Below the pieces are notes generated by a model. That model did not search any database. It saw only the letters and a program-made list of their open reading frames with translations, and had not been told where the DNA came from. Shown here in pieces: positions 1 to 12,425 of a stretch of DNA of 64,000 nucleotides. Within the stretch, counting starts at the first letter, position 1, and the number at the start of each line of letters is the position of its first letter. The stretch is from Aerococcus viridans. GTDB taxonomy: Bacteria; Bacillota; Bacilli; Lactobacillales; Aerococcaceae. Both the position numbers and the translations under genes were made by a program. The stretch lies in contig NZ_NBTM02000001.1 in assembly GCF_002083135.2 (NCBI RefSeq), forward strand, positions 1,674,001-1,738,000, written 5' to 3'.

Positions 1-1
1 G

Positions 2-703
2 ACTGTTAACGAAGGAATTTCAGGAATCGCTGAAGCAGATTCAACCATTAAATTCGGTTTTATTCCACTAGGGACAGCCAATGATTTAGCACGTGCCTTA
101 GGAATAAGTCTAAAACCTAAAGAAGCTGCTAAAGACCTGGCTAATTTTAAAACGCGGAGAATAGATATCGCTAAAATAAACGACCAGTACTTCTGCAACG
201 TGGCTGCTATTGGGTCAATTCCAACAGCCGTAATGGAAACCTCAAGTGAAGAAAAATCAAAATTTGGTTTCTTTGCCTATGTGCGTGATTCAATGCGTGC
301 TGTATTAAAAGATGACCAGTACACCTACAAATTAGTCTTAGACGACGATGAAGAAATTGAAATCTCAACAAAAGTACTTGTGATTGCCTTAACAAACAGT
401 GTAGGTTCATTTGAAAACATGATTGCTGGAGCAACACCAGATGACGGTTTATTACATATCATGACCTTAAAAGATGAAAACTTATTAGCTGAATTACCTG
501 GTATGCTTCATGAATTAAACGGCGGGTATATCTCTGAAGCCAGTAACATGATTACTTATAACGTCAAAAAAGTGGCTATCTCTGTTATAAATGAAGATGC
601 GGACGAAGTGAAAGTGAATATTGACGGCGAGGTTGGTCCAGCGCTACCAATTGATATCGAAGTCTTACCATCACATGTGGAAGTAATGGTGCCTAATAAA
701 TAG
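2..703 (+). CDS. Diacylglycerol/lipid kinase (DAGK catalytic family), 5'-truncated by window edge
   Basis: The reading frame is open from base 2, and the upstream part lies outside the window. The first codons give TVNEGISGI, the tail of the GGDGT-VNE nucleotide-binding motif, followed by FGFIPLGTANDLARALGI, the second hallmark of the YegS/DgkB (BmrU) family. The rest matches the beta-rich C-terminal domain of these enzymes. They phosphorylate diacylglycerol or a related lipid at the inner membrane face to recycle it into phospholipid synthesis. About 233 residues are visible of a usual 300 or so. The substrate (diacylglycerol, undecaprenol or other) cannot be told from this part. Confidence 0.9.
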   Translation, partial: TVNEGISGIAEADSTIKFGFIPLGTANDLARALGISLKPKEAAKDLANFKTRRIDIAKINDQYFCNVAAIGSIPTAVMETSSEEKSKFGFFAYVRDSMRAVLKDDQYTYKLVLDDDEEIEISTKVLVIALTNSVGSFENMIAGATPDDGLLHIMTLKDENLLAELPGMLHELNGGYISEASNMITYNVKKVAISVINEDADEVKVNIDGEVGPALPIDIEVLPSHVEVMVPNK

Positions 704-775
704 GCTTCATTGCTATGATGTCAATACTTTGATATAATAACCTAGTGAAAAATTACAGGAAAGAGGGTATATGTC

Positions 776-1507
776 GTGGCTGGACATAATAAATGGAGTA
801 AAATCAAAAACAAAAAAGGTGCAACCGATGCTAAACGGGCGAAAGTATTCCAAAAACTTTCTCGTGAAATTTATGTAGCAACGAAAGCGGGTGGACCTGA
901 TCCAGAATCAAACCCATCTTTACGTTTGGTTATGGATAAAGCAAAAGCAGCGAACATGCCTAATGACAATGTGAACCGTGCGATTGAAAAAGGTTCAAGT
1001 AACAGCGCTGGTGAAGACTACGATGAAATCACTTACGAAGGTTATGGGCCAGGCGGTATTGCCATTTTAGTTGAAACCTTAACTGATAATACCAACCGTA
1101 CTTTAACCAATATCCGTACTATTTTTAACAAAAACGGTGGTTCATTAGGTGAATCAGGTTCAGTTGCTTACATGTTTGACCGTCAAGGTTACATAGTGAT
1201 TGAACGTGAAGGTTTAGAGCTTGACGAAGATGAAATGTTAATGAACGTAATCGAAGCTGGTGGGGAAGACATGACAACTTCGGACGAAGTATTTGAAATT
1301 TCTACAGAAGCTTCTGACTTCACTGATGTTCGTGACGCTTTAGAAGCGCAAGGATTCAAATTAGCACAAGCTGAAATCACAATGGTAGCTAAAACAATGT
1401 TAGAACTACCTGAAGATAAAGCTGGCCAACTTGAAAACTTGATCGACTTATTAGAAGACGATGATGATGTACAAAACGTACATTACAATACAGAATTAGC
1501 TGAATAA
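776..1507 (+). CDS. yebC: YebC/PmpR family protein (TACO1-like)
   Basis: This 243-residue protein begins MAGHNKWSKIKNKKG, the invariant start of the family. The start is GTG at 776, behind the purine-rich AGGAAAGAGGG; the ATG four bases upstream is out of frame. Members are cytosolic. They were long annotated as transcriptional regulators, and more recent work links them to translation of proline-rich stretches. Full length (usual 240-250), with no missing parts. It stands alone, followed by its own terminator, and the convergent V-ATPase operon ends just beyond. Confidence 0.95.
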   Translation: MAGHNKWSKIKNKKGATDAKRAKVFQKLSREIYVATKAGGPDPESNPSLRLVMDKAKAANMPNDNVNRAIEKGSSNSAGEDYDEITYEGYGPGGIAILVETLTDNTNRTLTNIRTIFNKNGGSLGESGSVAYMFDRQGYIVIEREGLELDEDEMLMNVIEAGGEDMTTSDEVFEISTEASDFTDVRDALEAQGFKLAQAEITMVAKTMLELPEDKAGQLENLIDLLEDDDDVQNVHYNTELAE

Positions 1508-1517
1508 AGTTATTCAA

Positions 1518-1567
1518 TACAAATAGTGTTGGTAGGGGTTCGAAGGAACTCCCATCAACACTTTTTA
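1518..1567 (+). terminator. Intrinsic terminator of yebC
   Basis: A hairpin with arms AGTGTTGGTAGGG and CCCATCAACACT is followed by TTTTT. The 5' side holds 17 bases (1518-1534) identical to the inner part of the left inverted repeat of the ISL3 elements in this window. The 3' arm also resembles the right IS end. Confidence 0.85.
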
Positions 1568-1576
1568 TATAATCAA

Positions 1577-1627
1577 AAAGACGACCTAAGTATACTGGTG
1601 CGAAACCAGTTTACATAGGTCGTCTTT
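1577..1627 (-). terminator. Terminator of the V-ATPase operon (bidirectional)
   Basis: The arms GACGACCTAAGTA and TACATAGGTCGTC enclose a second short stem, ACTGGTGCGAAACCAGT. A-runs and T-runs on the two sides let it work in both directions. It lies 8 bases beyond the ntpD stop. Confidence 0.85.
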
Positions 1628-1634
1628 ATCTTTA

Positions 1635-2255
1635 CTACTTGCTATTTAAGATACGTTTAACCACTTTAAGACGGGTAAATTCTTCACGTTCTTTCTCTTC
1701 AAGCGCTGAAGAAATAGATTTTTGTGCACCTTCCAATTGAGGAATGGTCACGTTTTGAAGGGCATTTACACGTTTTTGCGTTTTCTGCATGTTGTTCGCT
1801 AAACGATAAGCCGCATTCTCAACTTCAGCGATTTGAATCAGCAATTCTTTTACCCGACGAAAGGCAATTCGTGCTTCATCAATAGCCACTGTATTGTCAT
1901 AGAATGAGTAGGCGGGCTTCATAGGTCGAGGTTTGTAATTAATTTCTGGCACCTCTGAACCCATGACACTACGTACTTTTAATTGGATATCATCTTCAAC
2001 ACTCACGTTGGTTGATGCATCATGTACACTTAAAATACCATTTTCATAAGCAGCAATTGATAATTTATGATAAGCCAACTCATAAGCCTTTTTAAGGTCA
2101 TCCTGTAAGCCGGATGCTTTATTTAGCAAACCAATCAACTCATTCATCAAGATAATCCGTTTCCGGTCCAGCAATAGATAACCGTTACGCGAAAGATCTA
2201 ATGTCTTTTGAATCTGCATTAAGTTCCCCTTGGTAGGGGTGTTATTAATATCCAT
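1635..2255 (-). CDS. ntpD: V-type ATPase subunit D (central rotor shaft)
   Basis: 206 residues with the long N- and C-terminal helices typical of subunit D, which forms the coiled-coil axle turning inside the A3B3 ring. The N-terminal segment PTKGNLMQIQKTLDLSRNG and the C-terminal helical stretch rich in K, R and E match the family. It is the last gene of the operon, 14 bases behind ntpB with its own AAGGTGG ribosome site, and is followed directly by the terminator. Length is normal (200-215). Confidence 0.93.
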   Translation of the reverse strand: MDINNTPTKGNLMQIQKTLDLSRNGYLLLDRKRIILMNELIGLLNKASGLQDDLKKAYELAYHKLSIAAYENGILSVHDASTNVSVEDDIQLKVRSVMGSEVPEINYKPRPMKPAYSFYDNTVAIDEARIAFRRVKELLIQIAEVENAAYRLANNMQKTQKRVNALQNVTIPQLEGAQKSISSALEEKEREEFTRLKVVKRILNSK

Positions 2256-2269
2256 TAATTTTCACCACC

Positions 2270-3694
2270 TTATACTAGGGGCTTGTCAGTTGTTTGTTGG
2301 TTTAATACCTCATCAGCTGTGTTTTTGTAGTATTTATCAAGGACTTCAGTATCCATACGTGTCAATTCTTCACGTGGGAAAATACCTAGTAATTGCCAAC
2401 CTAAGTCCAATGTCTCTTGGATGGTTCTTGTTTCATCTTGGCCTTGACCAACAAATTTTTGTTCGAATAATTCACCAAATTTAAGGTAAAGTTTATCAAC
2501 ATCCGATAACTCTTCTTCCCCGATAACAGAAGCTAAAGATTTTGCCTCGTTAGCACCAGAATAAGAAGCGAATAACTGGTTAGCTACATCAGAGTGGTCT
2601 TCACGGGTAAATCCTTCACCAATACCATCTTTCATCAAACGAGATAGTGAGGGTAGAATCCCAACTGGTGGATAAACGTTTTTACCTTCAATCACACGGT
2701 CTAATACAATTTGCCCTTCAGTGATGTAACCAGTAAGGTCAGGAATAGGGTGCGTGATATCGTCATTAGGCATGGTCAAAATAGGAATTTGCGTTACTGA
2801 ACCTGGTTTACCTTTAACGATACCCGCACGTTCATAAATAGTCGCCAATTCAGAGTAAAGGTAACCTGGGTAACCTTTACGAGAAGGGATTTCTTGTTTT
2901 GCTGAAGATACTTCACGTAACGCCTCAGCAAAAGAAGTCATATCCGTTAAGATAACTAACACATGTTTACCTAAATCATAAGCCAAGTATTCAGCCGTTG
3001 TTAGGGCCACACGAGGCGTGATTAGACGTTCCATAACGGGATCATCGGCGGTATTCACGAACATGGTTACGTGGTCCATGGCACCAGATTCTTCAAATGA
3101 ACGGCGGAAGTAGTCAGCAATATCATGTTTTACACCCATTGCAGCAAATACAACCGCGAATTCTTCATCAGAATCTTCACCTAATTTGGCTTGTTTAACA
3201 ATTTGAGCAGCTACTTGGTTATGGCTCATTCCATCACCAGAGAAGATTGGTAATTTTTGACCACGAATCAAAGTCATCAACCCATCAATTGCAGAGAAAC
3301 CAGTTTCAATATAGTCACGTGGGTAAACACGAGATACTGGGTTAAGCGGGGCACCATTCACATCACGTTTGATACCAGAGTGGACAGGTCCTAAATTGTC
3401 GATTGGACGACCGATACCATCGAATACGCGACCTTGAATTTCTGGTGCCAATTCGATTTCCAAACCATGGCCAGTAAATTGAGTATGTGTATTATCTAAA
3501 GACATTGAAGTAGTGGAGTCAAATACTTGGATAATAGCTTTTTCACCTTCCATTGTAATAATTTGACCTAATTTTTCTTCGTTGCTATTCACGCGAAAGC
3601 GTACGATATCGTTATATGCAGCGCCTCTAACACCATCTACAACTACTAGAGGGCCATTAATGGAGTTTAATCCTAGATATTCTATTGCCATCAT
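2270..3694 (-). CDS. ntpB: V-type ATPase subunit B (non-catalytic)
   Basis: 474 residues of the non-catalytic B subunit, which alternates with A in the cytosolic head. It shows [13 protein letters not shown] and [17 protein letters not shown] in place of a Walker A P-loop, then [17 protein letters not shown], all typical of B. It begins 9 bases after ntpA. The start could be ATG 3694 or the adjoining ATG 3691. No truncation. Confidence 0.95.
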   Translation of the reverse strand: MMAIEYLGLNSINGPLVVVDGVRGAAYNDIVRFRVNSNEEKLGQIITMEGEKAIIQVFDSTTSMSLDNTHTQFTGHGLEIELAPEIQGRVFDGIGRPIDNLGPVHSGIKRDVNGAPLNPVSRVYPRDYIETGFSAIDGLMTLIRGQKLPIFSGDGMSHNQVAAQIVKQAKLGEDSDEEFAVVFAAMGVKHDIADYFRRSFEESGAMDHVTMFVNTADDPVMERLITPRVALTTAEYLAYDLGKHVLVILTDMTSFAEALREVSSAKQEIPSRKGYPGYLYSELATIYERAGIVKGKPGSVTQIPILTMPNDDITHPIPDLTGYITEGQIVLDRVIEGKNVYPPVGILPSLSRLMKDGIGEGFTREDHSDVANQLFASYSGANEAKSLASVIGEEELSDVDKLYLKFGELFEQKFVGQGQDETRTIQETLDLGWQLLGIFPREELTRMDTEVLDKYYKNTADEVLNQQTTDKPLV

Positions 3695-3703
3695 TATTCC
3701 CCC

Positions 3704-5470
3704 TTAACCGTTCTCTTGCATTGCTTTTTCATAGAAGGCATCAATATCTTCAAAGTAGTGATCAAAATCAGCTATATTATCGTTTGAAGTAGTATATTTC
3801 ATATTGATGACATCCGTGAAAATACTTGATTTGTTTAGATAAGACATTGGCATACCCCATTGAATCAATGATTTAGCCCGGTGATGTAAGTATAAAATAA
3901 CTTCCATCATTTTTTCTTGTTTAGCCATAGGAACCGCAGAGTCGATTTTATGGAAGGTATTTTGTTGTAAGAAACCCTCACGGAAAACACGCGCAGTTTG
4001 TAAGACTAATTTTTGATGATCCGGTAAGACATCAGAACCAATTAGTTTTACAACTTCCATTAATTGATCTTCTTCATGTAAAAGAGCCATCATTTCAGCA
4101 CGGTTAGCTAGGAATTTTTCAGAAATGTTGGCAGTATACCAAGCACCTAAATCATCCACATATTGACTATAAGAATTCATCCAGTTAATTGCAGGATAGT
4201 GACGTTTATGTGCAAGTTCTGAATCTAGCCCCCAGAAACAACGTACGAAACGTTTAGTGTTTTGGGTAACTGGCTCTGAGAAGTCCCCACCTTGAGGAGA
4301 TACAGCACCGATAATCGATACTGAACCTTCTGATTGGTTTAAGTTACGCATGTAACCAGCACGTTCATAGAAGGTAGCAATACGACTAGCTAAGTATGCA
4401 GGGAAACCTTCTTCAGCGGGCATTTCTTCAAGACGACCAGATAACTCACGTAAAGCTTCGGCCCAACGAGAAGTTGAATCGGCCATGATCGCTACGTCAT
4501 AACCCATATCACGGTAGTATTCAGCGATTGTTAAACCTGTATAAATAGAGGCTTCACGGGCTGCTACCGGCATGTTAGAAGTGTTGGCAATTAAAACTGT
4601 ACGTTCCATCAAAGGCGCATTTGAACGAGGGTCAATCAATTTTGAGAAGTCTTCAAGTACTTCGGTCATTTCGTTCCCACGTTCACCACAACCAATGTAG
4701 ACAATCACATCAGCATCAGCATATTTGGCAATCTGATGTTGCATAGTCGTTTTCCCAGTACCGAAACCACCAGGAATCGCAGCAGTACCACCTTTAGCGA
4801 TAGGAAAGACTGAGTCAATAATCCGTTGACCAGTTACAAGTGGAGTAGTTGACTCGAATCGAGAAGCAACAGGACGTGCTTGACGGATTGGCCATTCTTG
4901 ATAAGCTTTGATTTCATCAATGTCACCATTGAAGCGGCGTACTTTAACCAAGATATCCTCGATTGTATAGTCACCTTCAGTAACGACTTCTATGACTTCA
5001 CCAACAGTTGTAGGAGGTACCAATACTTTATGGGTAACGGCATTTGATTCTGGGATTTCGGCGATAATTGCACCACCAGAAACTTGATCACCGACTTTAA
5101 CAACTGGTTTCACGTGCCATAAGGTTGATTTATCAAGTGAATCTACTTGAACACCACGTTTGATCATGTATCCGGATTGTTTTTCAATTTCAACTAAAGG
5201 ACGTTCAATACCATCATAGATATTATTGATTAAACCAGGGCCTAACTGTACTTTAATCGGCATTGTTGTACCGTAAACGCGTTCTCCTGGACGGATACCC
5301 GCAGTTTCTTCGTATACTTGAATAGTGGTTTCTTTTTCATTGATGGAAATAACTTCCCCAACTAATTTGTCTTCACCAACGTGGACCATCTCTTGCATAG
5401 ATAAGTCGGTTGGACCAGCGATTTTAACGATTGGACCCGAAATTGAATAAATTAAATTTTCGTTTGCCAT
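3704..5470 (-). CDS. ntpA: V-type ATPase catalytic subunit A
   Basis: This is the catalytic subunit: a P-loop [10 protein letters not shown], the following GCGERGNEM segment, and [13 protein letters not shown]. The product [15 protein letters not shown] from ATG 5470 has 588 residues, the usual size. ATG 5479 and a more upstream in-frame ATG give extensions. 5470 was preferred because homology starts there, although the AAGGAGG site (overlapping the ntpE end) is then 12 bases away. ATP hydrolysis here drives ion pumping, or the reverse. The gene starts one base past the ntpE stop, indicating translational coupling. Confidence 0.95.
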   Translation of the reverse strand: MANENLIYSISGPIVKIAGPTDLSMQEMVHVGEDKLVGEVISINEKETTIQVYEETAGIRPGERVYGTTMPIKVQLGPGLINNIYDGIERPLVEIEKQSGYMIKRGVQVDSLDKSTLWHVKPVVKVGDQVSGGAIIAEIPESNAVTHKVLVPPTTVGEVIEVVTEGDYTIEDILVKVRRFNGDIDEIKAYQEWPIRQARPVASRFESTTPLVTGQRIIDSVFPIAKGGTAAIPGGFGTGKTTMQHQIAKYADADVIVYIGCGERGNEMTEVLEDFSKLIDPRSNAPLMERTVLIANTSNMPVAAREASIYTGLTIAEYYRDMGYDVAIMADSTSRWAEALRELSGRLEEMPAEEGFPAYLASRIATFYERAGYMRNLNQSEGSVSIIGAVSPQGGDFSEPVTQNTKRFVRCFWGLDSELAHKRHYPAINWMNSYSQYVDDLGAWYTANISEKFLANRAEMMALLHEEDQLMEVVKLIGSDVLPDHQKLVLQTARVFREGFLQQNTFHKIDSAVPMAKQEKMMEVILYLHHRAKSLIQWGMPMSYLNKSSIFTDVINMKYTTSNDNIADFDHYFEDIDAFYEKAMQENG

Positions 5471-5471
5471 T

Positions 5472-6059
5472 CTAGTCATCAACCTCCTTGATAGTAAAGC
5501 TATCTTCAACGTTTGCTAATAGGGTAGAGAAAGAGTAATCAATCAACACTTGACGGTCTTTCAAGACACCACGGACGCCACCTAAAAACTCACGGTCTGA
5601 AATTTGAATATTTGCATTTGTTTCTTCAAATAAAGTTTCAAGCATACCTTGATCTGAATGGTTGATGTAAACAACCAACTCTTCACGGTTTTTTTCTGCA
5701 TAGTCTTTTAAGTTATTAATCATCACAACTAATTGGTTGCGGTATTCATCTGTTTGCATGTAATTTTGAATCGCATCGTTGAATTCAGCGAATAGCGTTT
5801 TTTTCAACTTTTCTTCTGATAAGTACAAGTCACGTTGTAAGTGAATTTGACTTTGAGAAATGTTTTTATTTAACTCTTTACGCATATCTTTTTTGGCGTT
5901 TACAAATTTTGCATCAAACTCTTGATTTGTATTTTTCACAAATTCATCATAGTCTTTTTGCAAAGTTGCTCGGTATTGATTGACTTGTTCATCAATAATA
6001 TCTTGCGCTTGTTGGTTGACTTGCGTTTCAAAATAAGCAAATTTATCTTCTAAATCCAT
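5472..6059 (-). CDS. ntpE: V-type ATPase subunit E (peripheral stalk)
   Basis: 195 residues: a long charged helical N-terminal half (roughly residues 1-115, coiled coil with many Q, K and E) and a compact C-terminal domain ending near GVRGVLKDRQVLIDYSF. This is the shape of subunit E, which pairs with the small subunit encoded first in the operon to form the peripheral stalk holding the head still. It lies 17 bases behind ntpG and abuts ntpA. Confidence 0.88.
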   Translation of the reverse strand: MDLEDKFAYFETQVNQQAQDIIDEQVNQYRATLQKDYDEFVKNTNQEFDAKFVNAKKDMRKELNKNISQSQIHLQRDLYLSEEKLKKTLFAEFNDAIQNYMQTDEYRNQLVVMINNLKDYAEKNREELVVYINHSDQGMLETLFEETNANIQISDREFLGGVRGVLKDRQVLIDYSFSTLLANVEDSFTIKEVDD

Positions 6060-6076
6060 TGCTTAAAACTCCCATT

Positions 6077-6381
6077 CTATAATTGGATACCAATTGCATG
6101 TTGAATTGTTTCTGCAATGGTATTGGTCGCATTTTGATATTCATTTGCACCTAAGACTGAAGTGATAAGTGGTGTTGCTTGGTTAAAGCGAACATCATTT
6201 ACAAGGTCTTGATTGCTTTCAATTAGAGAAGGCGAAAGGTAAAGAATACCAATACCTTTATTAGCTACTGCACGTTTAAAGGCAGGTTCAAATTCCGCAG
6301 GCTTTACAATTTCACCTTCAATACCTACTAATCGCAATCCAGTCAAAGTGTCTAAGTTATCGCAGATTACGTAAGCATTCA

Positions 6382-6382
<1 letters not shown>
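6077..6382 (-). CDS. ntpG: V-type ATPase subunit F (NtpG, rotor)
   Basis: 101 residues with a Rossmann-like F subunit pattern: MNAYVICDNLDTLTGLRLVG, then GIGILYLSPSLIES. F binds D at the base of the rotor. The ATG overlaps the end of ntpK, so the two are translationally coupled. E. hirae naming calls this subunit NtpG; other schemes call it F. Confidence 0.88.
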
Positions 6383-8791
<2,409 letters not shown>

Positions 8792-8795
<4 letters not shown>

Positions 8796-9835
8796 TGATT
8801 TAAACTCCTTTCTATAGGTGAGATGTTTTTATATGTAATTCGTTCGGTTAATTCTTCTAACATTAGTAGTGCGCGACGACTATCTTCTAAATAATTAATA
8901 ATTGCAAACATAGATCTTGGTGCTCTATTTGCTAGATGACTTTGTAAAGATCTTAAAAATGCTTCTTCATATTTTTGAAGGGATTCCTCAGTTGATAAAT
9001 GTTCAAAAATATCACCATAACCAAGCTCTGCAACTGTTATTTCAAAATTACGAATATCAGGTGCTTGTAGCAATCGATCAACATACTCATCATTTAAGCG
9101 ATAATGAGCATCCACTAGAGCAGAAGTCACTTCGTTGTCATTTAATTGGTAGAGGAATTTCAAACGATAAATTGTAAAAATATTTAAGATATCAAAGCGG
9201 GCGCCGAATAGTTTTTTAAAACCTGTTAATGACTCACCAGTTAGATATTTTTTACCGCCTTGCCAAATTTGTTGAATGACAAATTGGTCAAAGGCAATTT
9301 CGAATTCATAGCGGTCATAGTCATTTTGACTAAATAAGTTACTATATTGTTGGAAAAAAGGTCCGTAAATGGTGTCAGCAAGTGCATCCACAACTGCTTT
9401 TACGTCAGTTGCCATGATCAAATCTGTCGTTTTGAATCCGCGATTATCATCAAGATAATGGGTTACTGGACTCATGATGACGGTTGTTTCACCGCGATTA
9501 TCTACCGTTCGTAAGGTATGTTTGATAAACCAAGCTTCAAAAAACATTGCATATCGTTTAAGGAAGGCGCGTTGTTGCAAAGAGGCAAATCGATATATCT
9601 TTAAAAACTCAAAGAAATTGCCGTAATTAAGCATCAACTCAATATCTTCTCGCGAAGAGACATCAGTTTTTAGAACGTCTGCTGCCTTTTTGTAAGAAGG
9701 ATTTTCGGTGATTAATGCGTACAATTCATTTAATGTAGGAATATCCCCATGAGCCTCGATTTTCTCACTGGTCAGTAAATGCTTTCGCATACCATGAATT
9801 TTTGTGTCTATAGCAGTATAGTTATCCAATTTCAT
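8792..9835 (-). CDS. ntpC: V-type ATPase subunit C (d-type, rotor socket)
   Basis: About 347 residues, all helical and without membrane segments, with repeated three-helix bundles of the AC39/subunit C-d family. It caps the c ring and receives the D-F axle. ATG 9835 (MKLDNYTAIDTK) is preferred; an in-frame TTG at 9844 is possible. It overlaps ntpF by 14 bases and ntpI by four. Assignment rests on size, position and overall pattern, since the family is poorly conserved. Confidence 0.82.
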
Positions 9836-10151
9836 CGACTCCAAGCTTTGTTACTTTTTCCATGAACTCGTCTACATAAAGACCGTGCTCATTGTCAAGA
9901 ATATCTTGAATGCGTTGCATTTTACGGGAAAATTTGGCAGTAAGATTATGAGAAGTTTCATAGTCCTCAGAACTAAACGATTCTCTTGTTGCTTCGATTT
10001 TTTTAGCATAAGCATCATTAGCCGCTTGTAAAAAATCACGTTTCTTATCGTCAAATGATCTTTTAATGCTCATTTTTTGATCTTGAACCGTATTCTCCGC
10101 ATCTTTAGCCGTATTTTCGATTTGATATAAACGATTTACGATGTCATCCAT
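9822..10151 (-). CDS. ntpF: V-type ATPase small peripheral-stalk subunit (NtpF/G type)
   Basis: 109 residues, almost wholly charged helix with a coiled-coil pattern (many K, E, D and Q; no membrane segment). The stalk partner of subunit E has this form, and the gene is first in the operon as ntpF is in E. hirae. The AGGGAGG ribosome site lies nine bases ahead. Sequence motifs are weak, so the call rests mostly on context. Confidence 0.75.
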   Translation of the reverse strand: MDDIVNRLYQIENTAKDAENTVQDQKMSIKRSFDDKKRDFLQAANDAYAKKIEATRESFSSEDYETSHNLTAKFSRKMQRIQDILDNEHGLYVDEFMEKVTKLGVDEIG

Positions 10152-10198
10152 TGCAGTTCCCTCCCTTTTTGTAGTGCCAATTTAGCGGCCTAACTTAA

Positions 10199-10226
10199 AG
10201 TATATCATTTCAGAAAATTTTCAAAA
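10199..10226 (-). promoter_or_regulatory. Possible promoter of the V-ATPase operon
   Basis: On the minus strand TTTTGA and TATACT are 16 bases apart, about 48 bases upstream of ntpF. The -10 is good; the -35 is weak. The intergenic stretch (10152-10366) also holds a GCGC-stem hairpin with a run of eight Ts (10247-10280, plus strand) whose role is unclear. Confidence 0.35.
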
Positions 10227-10323
10227 TTAAAACGGGGGCCTATCATGCAAAAGTGCGCAAAATTTTGAGATGCGCTTTTTTTTGCATATTATTTTCATTT
10301 CGTAAGCGATTTTATAAAAATTC

Positions 10324-10331
10324 TTCGTATA
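10324..10331 (+). promoter_or_regulatory. Possible competence sigma-factor (-10) box for comG
   Basis: TTCGTATA lies 35 bases before the comGA start. It differs at two positions from the streptococcal ComX box TACGAATA and stands where that box would stand. No good housekeeping promoter is seen there. Weak evidence. Confidence 0.25.
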
Positions 10332-10366
10332 AATTATATGACCTGAAAATAAATGGAGGTGATAGG

Positions 10367-11395
10367 TTGAAAGAAATGATAGACAAGATGATTTCGATGG
10401 CGATATTAAAACGGTCCGATGATATCCACATTCTCCCGGAGGGACAGCAATATCATATTTTTCTGAGAGACGGATACCAATTGATATTGCAGGAAACCCT
10501 TGAATTTGAGAAAGGTAGCCAGCTGATACGGCTTTTAAAATACATGGCTAATATGGATGTAGGTGAGAAACGTATGCCCCAAGACGGTGCTATTGTCTAT
10601 GACCTGGCAGACGACAAAATCGAATTGCGATTATCGTCAATCTCAAATTATCTCATGCATGAATCATTAGTCATTCGTGTCTTTCATGATAAGGTGACCA
10701 GTGATTTTAAAGCCAATCACTTGAATCAAGAAGCTTATGACACTATGAACAAATATATGAAGCGCAAAAGTGGTTTGATTATATTTTCAGGTCCAGTTTC
10801 TTCAGGTAAAACAACGACTATATACCAGTTGCTAAGGAATGCCTATCAAGAAAAAGCCAGTCAAATTATTACCATCGAAGAGCCCATTGAAATTAAAGAA
10901 CCCACTTTCTTACAAACTGAAGTCAATGAAAAGGCGGATATTACTTATGACCGTTTGTTGACGGCTAGTTTGCGACATCATCCAGATATTATTCTAATTG
11001 GTGAAATCAGAAGTGAAGAAACGGCGAAAATGGTGATCCGCGCTTCACTGACTGGTCATCTGGTTCTAGCCACTATTCATGCTAAAAATACTTTTGGTGT
11101 TATTGGACGCTTGAAAGAATTAGGGATCACAAACGAACAATTGGTTCAGACCTTACTATTAGTCGTTGCCCAAAGGCTGGTGCCTCGTGTCCTTGATCAA
11201 GACTTAGAAGCGACTGAGAAATTAGCCATATTTGAGTTGCTACACGGCGACCAGCTGAGTAGTTTCATTTTAAATCAAAGCTATCCAAATGATTTTAAAT
11301 CACTAAATCGACTATTAAAGGAGGCTTATGAACATGGTTACATCGCCCAGTCGAGCATGGAAGAATATCAACTGGAAACAATTAGCGAACACTGA
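10367..11395 (+). CDS. comGA: Competence pilus assembly ATPase ComGA
   Basis: 342 residues from TTG 10367, which sits behind GGAGGTGATAG; the longer frame from 10253 has no ribosome site and a non-conserved start. Walker A GPVSSGKTTT lies near residue 142, an Asp/Glu box IITIEEPIE follows, then Walker B IILIGEIRSEE and TGHLVLATIHAKN. This is the PilB/GspE-type secretion ATPase that powers assembly of the competence pseudopilus at the inner membrane face. First gene of a seven-gene operon; its 3' end overlaps comGB. Full length. Confidence 0.93.
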   Translation: MKEMIDKMISMAILKRSDDIHILPEGQQYHIFLRDGYQLILQETLEFEKGSQLIRLLKYMANMDVGEKRMPQDGAIVYDLADDKIELRLSSISNYLMHESLVIRVFHDKVTSDFKANHLNQEAYDTMNKYMKRKSGLIIFSGPVSSGKTTTIYQLLRNAYQEKASQIITIEEPIEIKEPTFLQTEVNEKADITYDRLLTASLRHHPDIILIGEIRSEETAKMVIRASLTGHLVLATIHAKNTFGVIGRLKELGITNEQLVQTLLLVVAQRLVPRVLDQDLEATEKLAIFELLHGDQLSSFILNQSYPNDFKSLNRLLKEAYEHGYIAQSSMEEYQLETISEH

Positions 11396-12413
11396 AATTA
11401 CTAGCACTTGGAAACCACAATTACAGGCGACTGTACTTTTATATATCGCAGAAATGCTTCAAGAAGGGTTTCCTATGCTTGAAATATTTGCTTTCTTAAA
11501 GACTATTTTTCCTAAGCAGGAAGTGACCTTTGGCAAAATGGCAGCCGGTTTCTCAGCTGGCCAGTATTTTTACCAAGTTATACATGAAATGAAAATTAAG
11601 GGTAACGTAGCGTATCAAATCCAGGTGGCAGAAGCTTATGGCAATTTTGGTTTAGGGCTAGAAACGATTGCAATGTACATTCAAGAACGTGATCAACAGA
11701 TGCAAAAGCTAAAAGGGGTAATGCTTTATCCAATTGCTTTAATTGTGTTGATGATTGGCATGTTATTTGGCCTGCGTATATTTCTTTTGCCACAATTGGC
11801 TTCTATGTCAGTGGGTGAGGGACAGGGGTTACTGAGCTATTTATTGATTTTCTTGCAAGAGCTGCATTGGATAATGATAGGGTTTTTAATTCTGCTGTTA
11901 GTTATACTTATCGTCTATCTAATATGGAAGAAGAGGACTAACCCATTATCAAGAGCAAGGTTATATGTCAAATTACCAGTGGTTGGAAAATTATTTAGAT
12001 TATATTACACCCAGTTTTTTGCTTATGAATTTAGCCAACTATTTAGAATAGGTTATTCAGTGCGGCAAATCACTGAGTCGTTAATTAAACAAAATGAAGT
12101 TGCATTCTTACAAGCTTTTGGTGAGTACTTAGACGAAAGATATTATCAAGGTGTGTCATTTACGGATAGTTTAACAGCTGCCGATGTGTTCACCCGTGAA
12201 TTTCCAGCAATAGTAATTCAGGGAGAATTATTAAATCAATTGGCGATTAAGACAAGGTTATATAGTCAGAGGGTTTTAAGACTTCTGTATCAAACGATTG
12301 ATCAACAAATAAAGATAGCACAATCCATTTTGTTTTTGAGTGTCGCAATCTGTGTGGTCATGGTCTACTTAATTTTAATGTTACCAATGTTAACGATGTT
12401 AGAAACAATTTAA
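11334..12413 (+). CDS. comGB: Competence pilus platform protein ComGB
   Basis: About 359 residues of the GspF/PilC family with three clear membrane helices (near 128-155, 178-200 and 330-352). It anchors the pilus machine and couples ComGA to pilin polymerisation. It overlaps comGA by about 60 bases. AAAGGAGG at 11317-11324 favours ATG 11334 (spacing nine) over ATG 11328 (spacing three). No internal break. Confidence 0.9.
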   Translation: MVTSPSRAWKNINWKQLANTEITSTWKPQLQATVLLYIAEMLQEGFPMLEIFAFLKTIFPKQEVTFGKMAAGFSAGQYFYQVIHEMKIKGNVAYQIQVAEAYGNFGLGLETIAMYIQERDQQMQKLKGVMLYPIALIVLMIGMLFGLRIFLLPQLASMSVGEGQGLLSYLLIFLQELHWIMIGFLILLLVILIVYLIWKKRTNPLSRARLYVKLPVVGKLFRLYYTQFFAYEFSQLFRIGYSVRQITESLIKQNEVAFLQAFGEYLDERYYQGVSFTDSLTAADVFTREFPAIVIQGELLNQLAIKTRLYSQRVLRLLYQTIDQQIKIAQSILFLSVAICVVMVYLILMLPMLTMLETI

Positions 12414-12425
12414 GGAGGAATTATC

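Noticed and set aside
10253-10366. Upstream extension of comGA starting with ATG 10253
   Set aside because: No ribosome site, unconserved residues, and a strong GGAGGTGATAG followed by TTG 10367.
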